Below, in pieces: positions 5,584-14,500 of a stretch of DNA of 34,735 bases. Below the pieces are notes generated by a model. That model was given only the letters and a program-made list of their open reading frames with translations. It made no database searches and was not told the DNA's origin. Every line of letters begins with the position of its first letter. The stretch's first letter is position 1. A program made the position numbers and the translations under genes. The DNA is from a virus: positions 1 to 34,735 of IMG/VR virus record IMGVR_UViG_3300030329_002488; one strand, written 5' to 3'.

Positions 5584-6403
5584 TTGGTACGATTGTCCAA
5601 TTGTTATACCTTATTATGGTGGGAAGTATGAGCTGAGCAAGAGATTTGTTCCTCTCATACCCCAGCATGATAGGTATTTCGAAGTATTTTCTGGAGGTTT
5701 GTCAATGTTCTTTAGGAAAAACAAAGCAGAATGGAACGTACTAAATGACAAAGATAACAACATTGTCAATTTATATATGTGTGTTATATATAAGTTAGAT
5801 GAATTAGTAGAAATACTAAATTGGCTTCCTAAATCTAGAAAATTATTCTTAGATTACAAGGTTGAGGTTCAAGAAAAACGAGAGATAGAGATACCAGACC
5901 CAATGAGAGCGGCTCAGTATTTCTATTGCATAAGACACAGCTTTAATAAATTAATTCACACACCAATGTCTATGATAAAAGATTGGAATAAAAACTGGGA
6001 AGAAGAATTTAAATATTCTAGAGAAAAGATAGGTGGAGCAACAATAGAAAACTTAGACTTTGCTGAATTAATTGACAAATATGAACCAAGAAAAGGAGAC
6101 TTTTGGTATCTAGACCCACCATACTTTGTTGCACATGAAAAAGGCAATAAGTATTATCAACATAATTTTAATGCTGATGACCATTTAAGATTAAAAGATA
6201 AAGTGGATAAGATACACAAGCAAGATGGGAAATTTATGATAAGTTATGACGCAGATGAAAGAGTTGCAGAACTCTATAAAGAATACGATGTTAGGACTAT
6301 AGATTTAAAGTACGCTGGAGCAACGGATGAAGCCAAGAAAAAAGAAAGAAAGGAATATTTAATAATTAATTATGAACCTGTTCAACAAGCAAGTTTATTT
6401 TAA
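5570..6403 (+). CDS. D12-class DNA adenine N6-methyltransferase
   Basis: The 277-residue protein has the D12/Dam motif order: IPYYGGKYELSKRF (residues 13-26, motif X), YFEVFSGGLSMFF (36-48, AdoMet-binding motif I), VLNDKDNNIVNLY (57-69), and LDPPYF (181-186, catalytic motif IV). It transfers methyl groups from AdoMet to adenine N6. Start TTG 5570 is preferred because AAAGAGG lies just upstream and motif X begins only 12 residues in. No restriction enzyme is adjacent, so it is an orphan, probably protecting phage DNA or regulating its expression. Dam enzymes of this class often modify GATC, yet that site is almost absent here, so the target may differ. Confidence 0.88.
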   Translation: MPSLDWYDCPIVIPYYGGKYELSKRFVPLIPQHDRYFEVFSGGLSMFFRKNKAEWNVLNDKDNNIVNLYMCVIYKLDELVEILNWLPKSRKLFLDYKVEVQEKREIEIPDPMRAAQYFYCIRHSFNKLIHTPMSMIKDWNKNWEEEFKYSREKIGGATIENLDFAELIDKYEPRKGDFWYLDPPYFVAHEKGNKYYQHNFNADDHLRLKDKVDKIHKQDGKFMISYDADERVAELYKEYDVRTIDLKYAGATDEAKKKERKEYLIINYEPVQQASLF

Positions 6404-6414
6404 AAGGAGACAAA

Positions 6415-7728
6415 ATGGCTAGAGAAATAAAATTAGCCCCTTCCTCTCAAGATGCTGAAGAAGCATTACTTGGGTGTATTATAGAAGGTGGAGAAAGAGA
6501 ACAAGAAGTAGCAATGGCTTGGATAAGGGATAATGATGCATTTTACAATACAGACAATAGAATAATATGGGAATCAATGGCAGAACTATATAAAGATAAA
6601 GTAGATATAGACTTTGTAACTTTATGCAACAAAGTAAAAGATATGCATGGAGATAGTAAAGCTTATTACATAACTGGATTAACTGAAAATATAACTAGTA
6701 AACAAAATGTAGAAGAATATGCAAGAATAGTATGGGAAAAATATATACAAAGAGAAACTGCTAAATCAGCAGAGGCTTTGTTAAATGCAAGTTATGAAGA
6801 TTATAAAAACGTAGGAAGCATATTAGAAAAGCATAGTAGATTGATTGATGAATTAAGACAAATACAACCATCTAAGCAAAGAGATATAACTGTATTAGTT
6901 GATGAAATGAGAGCAACAGTTGAAGAAGATTCTAATCTAATCCCTTTTAATCTTGGACATCTTGATACATTTGCAGGTGGAATGACTCGTAAAGAAATAA
7001 CTGTACTAGGCGGTAGGCCCGGCCATGGTAAAACAACTCTTGTAATAAATATTATTAGAGGGTTGATTGAACAAGGATATAGGGTAATGTTATTTAATCG
7101 AGAAATGAGCAATACAGAAATGTTGAAGAAAATGGTAGTAATGGAATCAAGTGGATTAAAATACGGAGATATAAGACGAAATGACCTATCTGAGACTAGT
7201 AAAGAAGAGTTTGAATTAGTATCTGAAAAGATGAAACATAACTATGAAAACTTTTTAATGTATGATAATGTAAGAACATTAGATGATTGCTTAAGAGAAA
7301 TAGCAAAACATAAACCTGATGTTGTTATAGATGATTACATACAATTAATAGATGTTCAAGGAGTAAAAGAAGGAAGAAGGTTTGAGATAGAAAAAATAAT
7401 GCAAGAGTATAAATGGATATGCAAACAAGAAAATTGCTCATCAATACTTGTATCACAATTAAATAGAGAAATAGAAAAACGATTTGACCCTAGACCTCGT
7501 ATGAGTGATTATGCAGAGTCAGGTGTAATCGAACAAACTGCTGAATCAGCTATGTTTGTATTCTATGGACATAATTTTGATAGTGAAAAGTTTAATCCAT
7601 ATAAGAGTGAAATCATAGTTTCTAAAAGTAGATACGGAAAGATAGGAACTCATGCAGTGGGATTTAATGGAGGCAGATGTAAATTCTACATGAACTCAAA
7701 TATGGCGGAAAAAGATAACATTGCGTAA
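6415..7728 (+). CDS. DnaB-type replicative DNA helicase
   Basis: This 437-residue protein has an N-terminal helical domain (SSQDAEEALLGCII from residue 10), then a RecA-like motor: Walker A GGRPGHGKTT (199-208), a post-Walker acidic segment (NREMS, 228-232), Walker B VVIDDYIQL (303-311), SILVSQLNREIEKR (343-356) and SDYAESGVIEQTAESAMFV (364-382). It would unwind the phage replication fork as a hexamer, 5' to 3'. Its length is close to bacterial DnaB (about 450-470). AAAAGGAGA precedes the ATG. No primase or helicase loader is visible in this window. Confidence 0.92.
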   Translation: MAREIKLAPSSQDAEEALLGCIIEGGEREQEVAMAWIRDNDAFYNTDNRIIWESMAELYKDKVDIDFVTLCNKVKDMHGDSKAYYITGLTENITSKQNVEEYARIVWEKYIQRETAKSAEALLNASYEDYKNVGSILEKHSRLIDELRQIQPSKQRDITVLVDEMRATVEEDSNLIPFNLGHLDTFAGGMTRKEITVLGGRPGHGKTTLVINIIRGLIEQGYRVMLFNREMSNTEMLKKMVVMESSGLKYGDIRRNDLSETSKEEFELVSEKMKHNYENFLMYDNVRTLDDCLREIAKHKPDVVIDDYIQLIDVQGVKEGRRFEIEKIMQEYKWICKQENCSSILVSQLNREIEKRFDPRPRMSDYAESGVIEQTAESAMFVFYGHNFDSEKFNPYKSEIIVSKSRYGKIGTHAVGFNGGRCKFYMNSNMAEKDNIA

Positions 7729-8026
7729 AAGTTGTCATGGGTGCTTCTTTGAAGTCTCCTCCAAATGCTATTGGTTTTCTTTAGCAAAAAAGGAGCACCC
7801 AAAACCTATACCTCAAGAAGTAATGAGTAAGGGTTGCAACCAATATAAAAACAATGTATCTATTGGATATAAAGCTGGAGACGAATTAACTGATAAAATA
7901 ATAAATACATTTGACGGTGAAATAGTAGGAGACAAGTATGAACCTCCAGTTAAACCAACAAAAACATACAAAAGAAAGTATGTTAAAAGTCCACATAAAT
8001 ATGCATATAGGAGAGATGCACAATGA
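7721..8026 (+). CDS. Cysteine-rich small protein with TTG start
   Basis: This 101-residue protein overlaps the helicase end by eight bases and starts at TTG 7721. It carries four cysteines in 40 residues (SCHGCFFEVSSKCYWF, then KGCNQYKNN), a pattern suited to one zinc ion or an Fe-S cluster, followed by a basic C-terminus (TKTYKRKYVKSPHKYAYRR). It lies between helicase and resolvase genes and ends in a four-base overlap with the latter. The ribosome site is weak, so translation probably depends on coupling. Confidence 0.6.
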   Translation: MRKSCHGCFFEVSSKCYWFSLAKKEHPKPIPQEVMSKGCNQYKNNVSIGYKAGDELTDKIINTFDGEIVGDKYEPPVKPTKTYKRKYVKSPHKYAYRRDAQ

Positions 8027-8502
8027 CAATAATAGGAATAGACCCTGGTGCTAGTGGAGCATTATGCTTTACTAATTCAGAACAAAAAGATATACATACG
8101 CATAAATGCCACAATCTAATAAGTGGTAGAAGGCTAACTGTTTCTATGGCTTTAAATGCATATAAATCTAAAGAAGCAATAGTATATATAGAAAAAGTTC
8201 ATGCTATGCCTCACGATGGAAGAAGTTCATTGTTTAAGTTTGGAGTTAATTATGGAGCATGGTTAGGAATATTACACAGTAATAATAAAATAAATAAAAT
8301 AGTAGAAGTATCACCACAAAAGTGGATGAAGTTTTGGGAAAATAAAATAGGAGAAAAATTACCTAAAATAAAAAAAGATAGAAAAAATAAGCTAAAAGAA
8401 ATAGCATCAATTTACACAGAGAAACCTGCAACGCTATGGAATGCTGATGCAGTATTAATAACAATGTACGGAATGTACACAGAAATGGAGGAATCAAAAT
8501 GA
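8023..8502 (+). CDS. RuvC-like Holliday junction resolvase
   Basis: The 159-residue protein has the RNase H-fold acid residues of RuvC: D7 in IIGIDPGASGAL, E57 in AIVYIEKVHAM, and D142 in LWNADAVLI. SPQKWMKFW (97-105) matches the PQxWK segment of phage RuvC-like proteins. It would cut branched DNA from replication and recombination before packaging, downstream of the annealing system encoded at 238-3049. The length fits RuvC (about 170). The first ATG overlaps the previous stop and has AGGAGAG upstream. Confidence 0.82.
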   Translation: MTIIGIDPGASGALCFTNSEQKDIHTHKCHNLISGRRLTVSMALNAYKSKEAIVYIEKVHAMPHDGRSSLFKFGVNYGAWLGILHSNNKINKIVEVSPQKWMKFWENKIGEKLPKIKKDRKNKLKEIASIYTEKPATLWNADAVLITMYGMYTEMEESK

Positions 8503-8690
8503 AAAATACAGAACAATATGCAAATTATTTATATAAAATAAGTGCTTTGTTAAAAGATATAGATAGTTATAAATCAGAAAAAATAGATAAACAAAAAATA
8601 AAATTATTAAAAGGTTTACTTGATTCAACAAGTGCTTTAATTAAATTATTAGAACATAAAGAAAAAACAGAACCAAAAGCTTTAGCATAA
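8499..8690 (+). CDS. Small coiled-coil protein ending the early block
   Basis: This 63-residue protein starts ATGA over the resolvase stop with TGGAGG upstream. It is entirely helical and charged (YLYKISALLKDIDSYKSEKI, then KLLKGLLDSTSALIKLLEHK), suggesting a small coiled-coil oligomer. It is the last gene before the convergent terminator. No family is recognised. Confidence 0.6.
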   Translation: MKNTEQYANYLYKISALLKDIDSYKSEKIDKQKIKLLKGLLDSTSALIKLLEHKEKTEPKALA

Positions 8691-8708
8691 CCTCCTTATT
8701 AATGCTAA

Positions 8709-8747
8709 AAGTAGGAAGGGTTGGTATTCAACTAGCCCTTCTTACTT
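8709..8747. terminator. Bidirectional terminator between convergent operons
   Basis: AAGTAGGAAGGG (8709-8720) pairs with CCCTTCTTACTT (8736-8747) in a 12-base stem with a single G-T wobble. On the + strand it runs into CTTTTT, and on the - strand into TTTTAGC. It therefore looks able to stop both operons. The - strand stop codon of the 944-residue gene (8742-8744) lies inside the stem, so termination is placed exactly at the gene end. Confidence 0.75.
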
Positions 8748-11576
8748 CTTTTTATCCAATTCCCTCATGTACTTTAACATTCTATAATTAACAGGCTTAG
8801 CACCAGACTTCTTTTTTCTTCTTGTCCCTGTTACATCTAGCCATTTTTCACCAGCTATATCAAAAACAGGTTTTCCTTCATAAAGGTTAAATGGTAAATT
8901 AATTTTAGAAGTAGGATAGAATGATAGTTCATTAAGTCCAACTCTAAAAGAATTTAATATTGGGCTTCTATCGTTTTCAAATAACATTGGAATATGTCTA
9001 TTGTAAGCTCTTTTGCCAAATGAACTCATAGAAATAAGATTGTTAAGCATTTTAGTTCTGCTTCCTGTGTGTGTCAAGTCATGGTCATACTTATATCCTT
9101 GAACAGCATATAAATACTCATGCCAAGCTTCAGGTTCCGTTTCATTAATCATGCCTATAGACATTCCTAGGTCAATCATGTCCCCAAGAAGAGGTCCTCC
9201 AAATGTACTAATAATTGGCCCTTTGCCATAAAAAGCTTCATTAATTTTTTCTGGGTCATTAGAAAATAAAGTACCCCATTGTGAAATTCTTTTTGCTGTA
9301 TCATGCTCTACTAAATTATCAACATCTAATCCCATAACAATATAAGCAATTAAAGGAGCTAACCCATAAGCCATTCCCATTTTCATTGCTTGATGAACTC
9401 CTTGCATTTCACTAAAGCTTGCTCCAGACCTAACATCAGCGGAGGCTTCTCTATAAATAGATGTGTTTCTTTCTAAAAATTCCATCCCATAATGTTGAAA
9501 TTGAAACATAAATCTTGTTATATTTCCATATTTCCCTAATGATTTAATATCTCCTCTCATAAGTTTAGACTTAGCATAATCGGCATAATCAAAATGATTT
9601 GCTAAAACCATATTTTTTGCATAATTAATAGATATTTCATTAGCTCTAGTTTCTAAATTTATCTTTTTATTTGCCATTTGAGCCCTAAACTCAGAACTTT
9701 CCATTAATATTTTATGTAAAGTCCCATAGGCAACTTTGAAAGTATGTTTTCTATTCCAATTTTCAGCAGTCCTATGCAATACAGATGATTTTTTAGAAAC
9801 CCAACTCATGCCTTCTGCTATTTTATGACCAAAATGCTCTTCTTTATATTGTATATTGCCATCTTCATCCATATATCTAGACTTGAACATACTAGGCTTT
9901 TCTTTAATACCGCTTTCCAAAAGTTCTGGTGTAATTTCTTTAAATAAAAACCCAGCTTCATCTAGTATTTTATCAGCTTCTCTAACTCCACCTTCACCTT
10001 TAATAGAGTCAAAATAATTTACAGCTCCAATGCTCTTAGTAAATCCAAACCTTATATAATCAAGAGACCTTTGAGTCATGTTTCTAGCCGCTCCACGAAC
10101 ATTCCACCCAAGTTTAGATGTAAACTCAAAAGCAAGTAATGTTTTCATTGCTAATTGAGCAGATTCAGACATTCGAGTATCTCCATTAGCTGCTTTATGC
10201 ATATCCACAATAAAATCCGATACGTTGGTCATATACTGAGTTGGCCCTTTTTTACCACCTCTATACATTTTTAAAACATCAAGTCTAGCATCCATAAAGG
10301 CTTCTTCTAAAAAAGCAGAAGTATTAAAATGATTTATATCGTCTATATATCCTTTAACAACATCAAAAAAGTTTCTTGAATATTCTGGAGCATATTCTTG
10401 TTTTCTACTTTTTGCGTGATTAGTAACCCATTCATTTATTGATTGTATATCTTCTTTAAGAGTGGATGTTTTTCTTAATAATAAATCTTCACCAGAAGAA
10501 TCTAATTTTTTTAATCTTGGCAACAATCCTTCCATGAAAGTAGCATTTAAATCCCTTACATAATGAGGAAAAAACCCTTGTTCATATCTAGGCATTAACT
10601 CTCTATTTAATCTTTCTCTTGTTTCTTTTAATAATTTAACATTTTCACTTTCTATTCCTCTGTTAAATTTTAATCTTTTTATTTTACTATTGATAACAGA
10701 GTTTATTCCTTTTTTTAAATTATCATACTGATTATCCATCATGTTATTATATTTCATTAAAGGGTCTGCATATCTTGTGTCCATTCCTAATTCAGACATG
10801 ATTTTTTCTAAAAATTTAACTTCATTTATTTTTAATAAAGTTTCACCGTTATCAACTTTTTCAAGGAATTTTTTAGAATCTTTAATTCTCATAGGTCTAA
10901 ATTCACCGCTTTCAATTTTTTCCCTATATTTCATTAATATATCTGGCATGCCAGTTTCAATTAATACAATAAAATCATCAAATGCTTTTAATTTTTTATT
11001 GCTATCTACAAATTCTGATAATTCTTTTCTAGCAGCTGAAATTTCTCTATTGTTTTGTTTGTCAATAGCTTTAATAAGATTTAAATCTAATTTTCTTAAT
11101 TTTTTTATATCCCTATTAAAAATAGCTTTATCAATAGGCCCGGTTACTTTAGATATAACTTTAATCATATCTGTTATTTCTTTAAAGTCTTCAGCTGATT
11201 TCATTGTTCTGACTTTATCTTGACCAGATACATCTTGCAATCTTGAAAGCATTGAACCTATTGCTGGGTCTCTTTTACCAAAAGTAGTACCAGTCCAAAA
11301 CAACTTTGCAAAATCATTACTTGCAATGTCGCCTTGCTTTACTCTTTTATTTAATCTATATAAACTTTCAGTAAATTGTTTTATTTTTCCAGGTGTTAAA
11401 AGTTTTTCACCTTCATCTAATATAGCCCATTTTAATGGAACATAAAATTCAGATTCCCACATTTTAAACATAGCTGAATGAGGGTTTTTAAAATTACTTA
11501 AAGTTTCTTTATCCCCAAGCCATGTATTAACTGCATTTATTAATTGAGATTTTTTTGTTGCTTTATTACAATCCAT
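8742..11576 (-). CDS. Large internal virion / ejection protein (944 aa)
   Basis: The protein is mostly alpha-helical and charged in its first 450 residues, with many Lys/Glu heptad-like stretches. It then has helix-rich segments with aromatic residues (RFMFQFQHYGMEFLERN), a hydrophobic stretch (MGMAYGLAPLIAYIVMGLDV) and a glycine-rich part (GPIISTFGGPLLGDMIDLGM), as in internal proteins that enter the host envelope with the DNA. It is translated from a TAATG overlap after the 2989-residue gene and ends the late operon. I infer a subunit of the ejection apparatus; no enzyme motif is seen. Confidence 0.6.
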   Translation of the reverse strand: MDCNKATKKSQLINAVNTWLGDKETLSNFKNPHSAMFKMWESEFYVPLKWAILDEGEKLLTPGKIKQFTESLYRLNKRVKQGDIASNDFAKLFWTGTTFGKRDPAIGSMLSRLQDVSGQDKVRTMKSAEDFKEITDMIKVISKVTGPIDKAIFNRDIKKLRKLDLNLIKAIDKQNNREISAARKELSEFVDSNKKLKAFDDFIVLIETGMPDILMKYREKIESGEFRPMRIKDSKKFLEKVDNGETLLKINEVKFLEKIMSELGMDTRYADPLMKYNNMMDNQYDNLKKGINSVINSKIKRLKFNRGIESENVKLLKETRERLNRELMPRYEQGFFPHYVRDLNATFMEGLLPRLKKLDSSGEDLLLRKTSTLKEDIQSINEWVTNHAKSRKQEYAPEYSRNFFDVVKGYIDDINHFNTSAFLEEAFMDARLDVLKMYRGGKKGPTQYMTNVSDFIVDMHKAANGDTRMSESAQLAMKTLLAFEFTSKLGWNVRGAARNMTQRSLDYIRFGFTKSIGAVNYFDSIKGEGGVREADKILDEAGFLFKEITPELLESGIKEKPSMFKSRYMDEDGNIQYKEEHFGHKIAEGMSWVSKKSSVLHRTAENWNRKHTFKVAYGTLHKILMESSEFRAQMANKKINLETRANEISINYAKNMVLANHFDYADYAKSKLMRGDIKSLGKYGNITRFMFQFQHYGMEFLERNTSIYREASADVRSGASFSEMQGVHQAMKMGMAYGLAPLIAYIVMGLDVDNLVEHDTAKRISQWGTLFSNDPEKINEAFYGKGPIISTFGGPLLGDMIDLGMSIGMINETEPEAWHEYLYAVQGYKYDHDLTHTGSRTKMLNNLISMSSFGKRAYNRHIPMLFENDRSPILNSFRVGLNELSFYPTSKINLPFNLYEGKPVFDIAGEKWLDVTGTRRKKKSGAKPVNYRMLKYMRELDKKK

Positions 11577-14500
11577 TATTTAATACACCCACTCATTTCA
11601 GCCCAATCTTCAGCATCTTTATTTGTATGGTCAAGTAATCTTCCGTCATGAGCTGTGTTGAGTTCTCTTTCAAGTTGTTGCAATTTATTATATTTTGAAA
11701 TTAAACTAGATTCATTTACTTCTAATTTAAGACCTTTATCAGCAGCTGCTCTTTGTAAATATTTAAATCCTTTTGATAATTTAAAAGAATCATGTTGTTG
11801 TATTGGTACAACAGATTTCGATTCCGATACTGCATTTATTTCAGTTTGAACCATTTTTATATACATATTGTCTAATTTAAGCCTTCTCTCTATAAAATCA
11901 TAAGGGTCTAAGTAAACATTTGTAGCTAAGTCTCTATTTAATAAATCTATTTCATCAAGAAATTTTTGAAATCCAATAGAAAACTCATCACCAGCTAAAT
12001 TTGCTGTTTCTTGATAAAAATCAAGAACTGAATTATTCATTATGTTTAATGTATGTCTTGGAAACATATTCCTTGTCCAATTTATATCAGTATAAGAACT
12101 TAGCTTTCTTTCTAAATAAGAATCAAATTTACCTAATCCATATTGTCTTACATCATTTTCTCTTGAAGTAAAAAGATTGTGATTTCTATCAAAATAGCCT
12201 CTATAATGATTTTCTGATTCAATTAATTTTGTTAATAATATTTGAGAAGGTATTTTTATATCATCAGCTTCACCAACAAGTTTTCTAGCTATTCTTATGG
12301 GGTTTTCTTCAGATGAAAAATCTTTAAAAGCAATTTCAGTAAGAACTCTTATCCCCATTCTAAATCTTTTTGAATCAACATATGGAATAGGAACTACTCT
12401 ATTATTAAAAACTCCAATTTTTTTTCTATTTAATGAAGGAGACATAAAAGCTAACATAAATTCTAATCCATATTGCTCAGTTTTTTCTTTTAAAAATTCT
12501 ACTTGCCATTTATAAAAATCATCAGTATCATATCTTTCTAATTGCTTTTTTAATTCTTTATCTTTAATTACTGTTTTAGCTCCAAATTCAAGTATGTCTT
12601 TTATGCTTCCATGGTCTCCATAAATTTTTCTTCTTAAATCTTTAAACATTGCCAAATCATCTTTAGCATTACCTTCAAGCATTTGATAAAAATTATCAAA
12701 TTTATAGCCACCTATTAATTCAGATTTTAATAAAGAATGTATAGAATGATAATATATTGTTGATTCTGTTAATTCTTTTCCTTCTGCAATTAAATCTAAA
12801 AATTCATATTTTTGAGGGTCTTTTATATTTACTCTTCTTCCATATTCAGTATTTATTTCTGATTGAAGTTTATTTATAACATATTTTAAAGATTTAATTT
12901 TTTTATTTTTCCATTCTTGTTTGTATTTAGACCTAGCAATTTCGTTTATTTTTCTACTTAAATAAACAACACTTCCAACTTTTTTATTATGGCTTAAAAC
13001 TGCAGTGGTTAATTTTTCATTATGTTTGTCAGCTGATTCTTTATACGATTCCATTATCATATCATTATACCAATCATCAAGCTGTATTTTATCTTCTCCT
13101 AGTAATCTAAAATCTTGTTTTTCTTCAAAATGATTTTTTCTAGCTAATTGAACAATTAATTGGTCTATATATGTTCCATTTGGATTTGTTGTTTCTTCAC
13201 TAATAAATCTTTCTGCATTATTACGAACATATTCAAAAGGGTCTTTGTTTAAGAATGTTCTTCTATACCATTTCCCTTTTTGTGGTTCTTTTTCAGTAAC
13301 AGCTCCAAATATTTTTCTTAACTCTTTATAATCATTTGGATTTAATTTTCTTTCTCTAGTTAACTTTCTATACACTTTATTTTGAATGTCTTTATGAAAA
13401 TCTATAAATCCCTGACCAGCTTGCATAAAATCATCATAAGACATTCTTCTAACATCAGCCCCATCATAAACATCTTTACCAGTTGCTTGTAATATTGTTT
13501 TATTATAATTATCCATTAAGGATTTAATAATTTCTTTTTCAGCTTTAGTTAATTCAATATTTACATCTTCTGTCCACTTACCATCTTTTTTAACCATTCT
13601 TGAAAATATTCTTATTCTTTTATTATTAGAAGCTCCTTTTTCTTGGATGTCTTTTCTTTGATTAAATGATAAATTATCTGGTCTTTCTGATTGCGTTATT
13701 AATGGAAATAAGAAATTATCTTTCCAATTAAATATATCATTTGCAATATTTGGATTTAATTTATTTTTACCATCAACAACATATTGCATTTCTAAAGCAC
13801 TTCGTATAAAAAAATCTATGTTTTTACTATCAATGGTAATTACTCTTTCATCACCATTTTTACTATCTGTTGTTCTAAATAAAATTCCAGGCCCATCAAC
13901 AGTCCCGTCTTGATTTTCTCTTCTAAAATTTGACCAAGCTTCTGATTCTTCTTTATCAGCTGTCCAATTTTTATTAGAAAGCATATCTAAATAATTTAAT
14001 TGTCTTGGAGTTTTTTGAACAATGCCTATCATTTTTTTATAAGCATCTGCATTGCCCATAGATTCTATAATATTTTCACTCTGAGTTTCTGTATCTTGTA
14101 AAAATGTAAACGAAGCTGGAGTTTTCCATTTTTTTGGGTCTATTCCTTGAACCCAATATTTATTAGTTCTCTTAATATGGTCAAACATATAATCATTATG
14201 AGCAAAGAAATAATCTACCTTATCAGCATCATAATCACCTTCATATATATTTACTATATCAAGACTATTAACCATTGTAGAATTACCATATCCCTTATCT
14301 AAAAACCCAGCCAATCCAAGCAATGTAATATCATTAGGTCTTGTTCTTGGATTTCTTCTTGAAATAATACCAATTTGATATTTTCTACCAGTTGCTTTGT
14401 TAGCATCTTTTAAAAAGTTATGTACGCTTCCAAGTGTGGAATTTTGAACAGATAAAGATAGTTCGTTCTTTTTATCTGATTCACCAACTCTTTCTTTATA

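Noticed and set aside
10741-11223. 160-residue open frame on the + strand
   Set aside because: It is antisense to the 944-residue gene, rich in Ile, Leu, Phe and Ser as expected from reading A+T-rich helical coding sequence backwards, and has no ribosome site.
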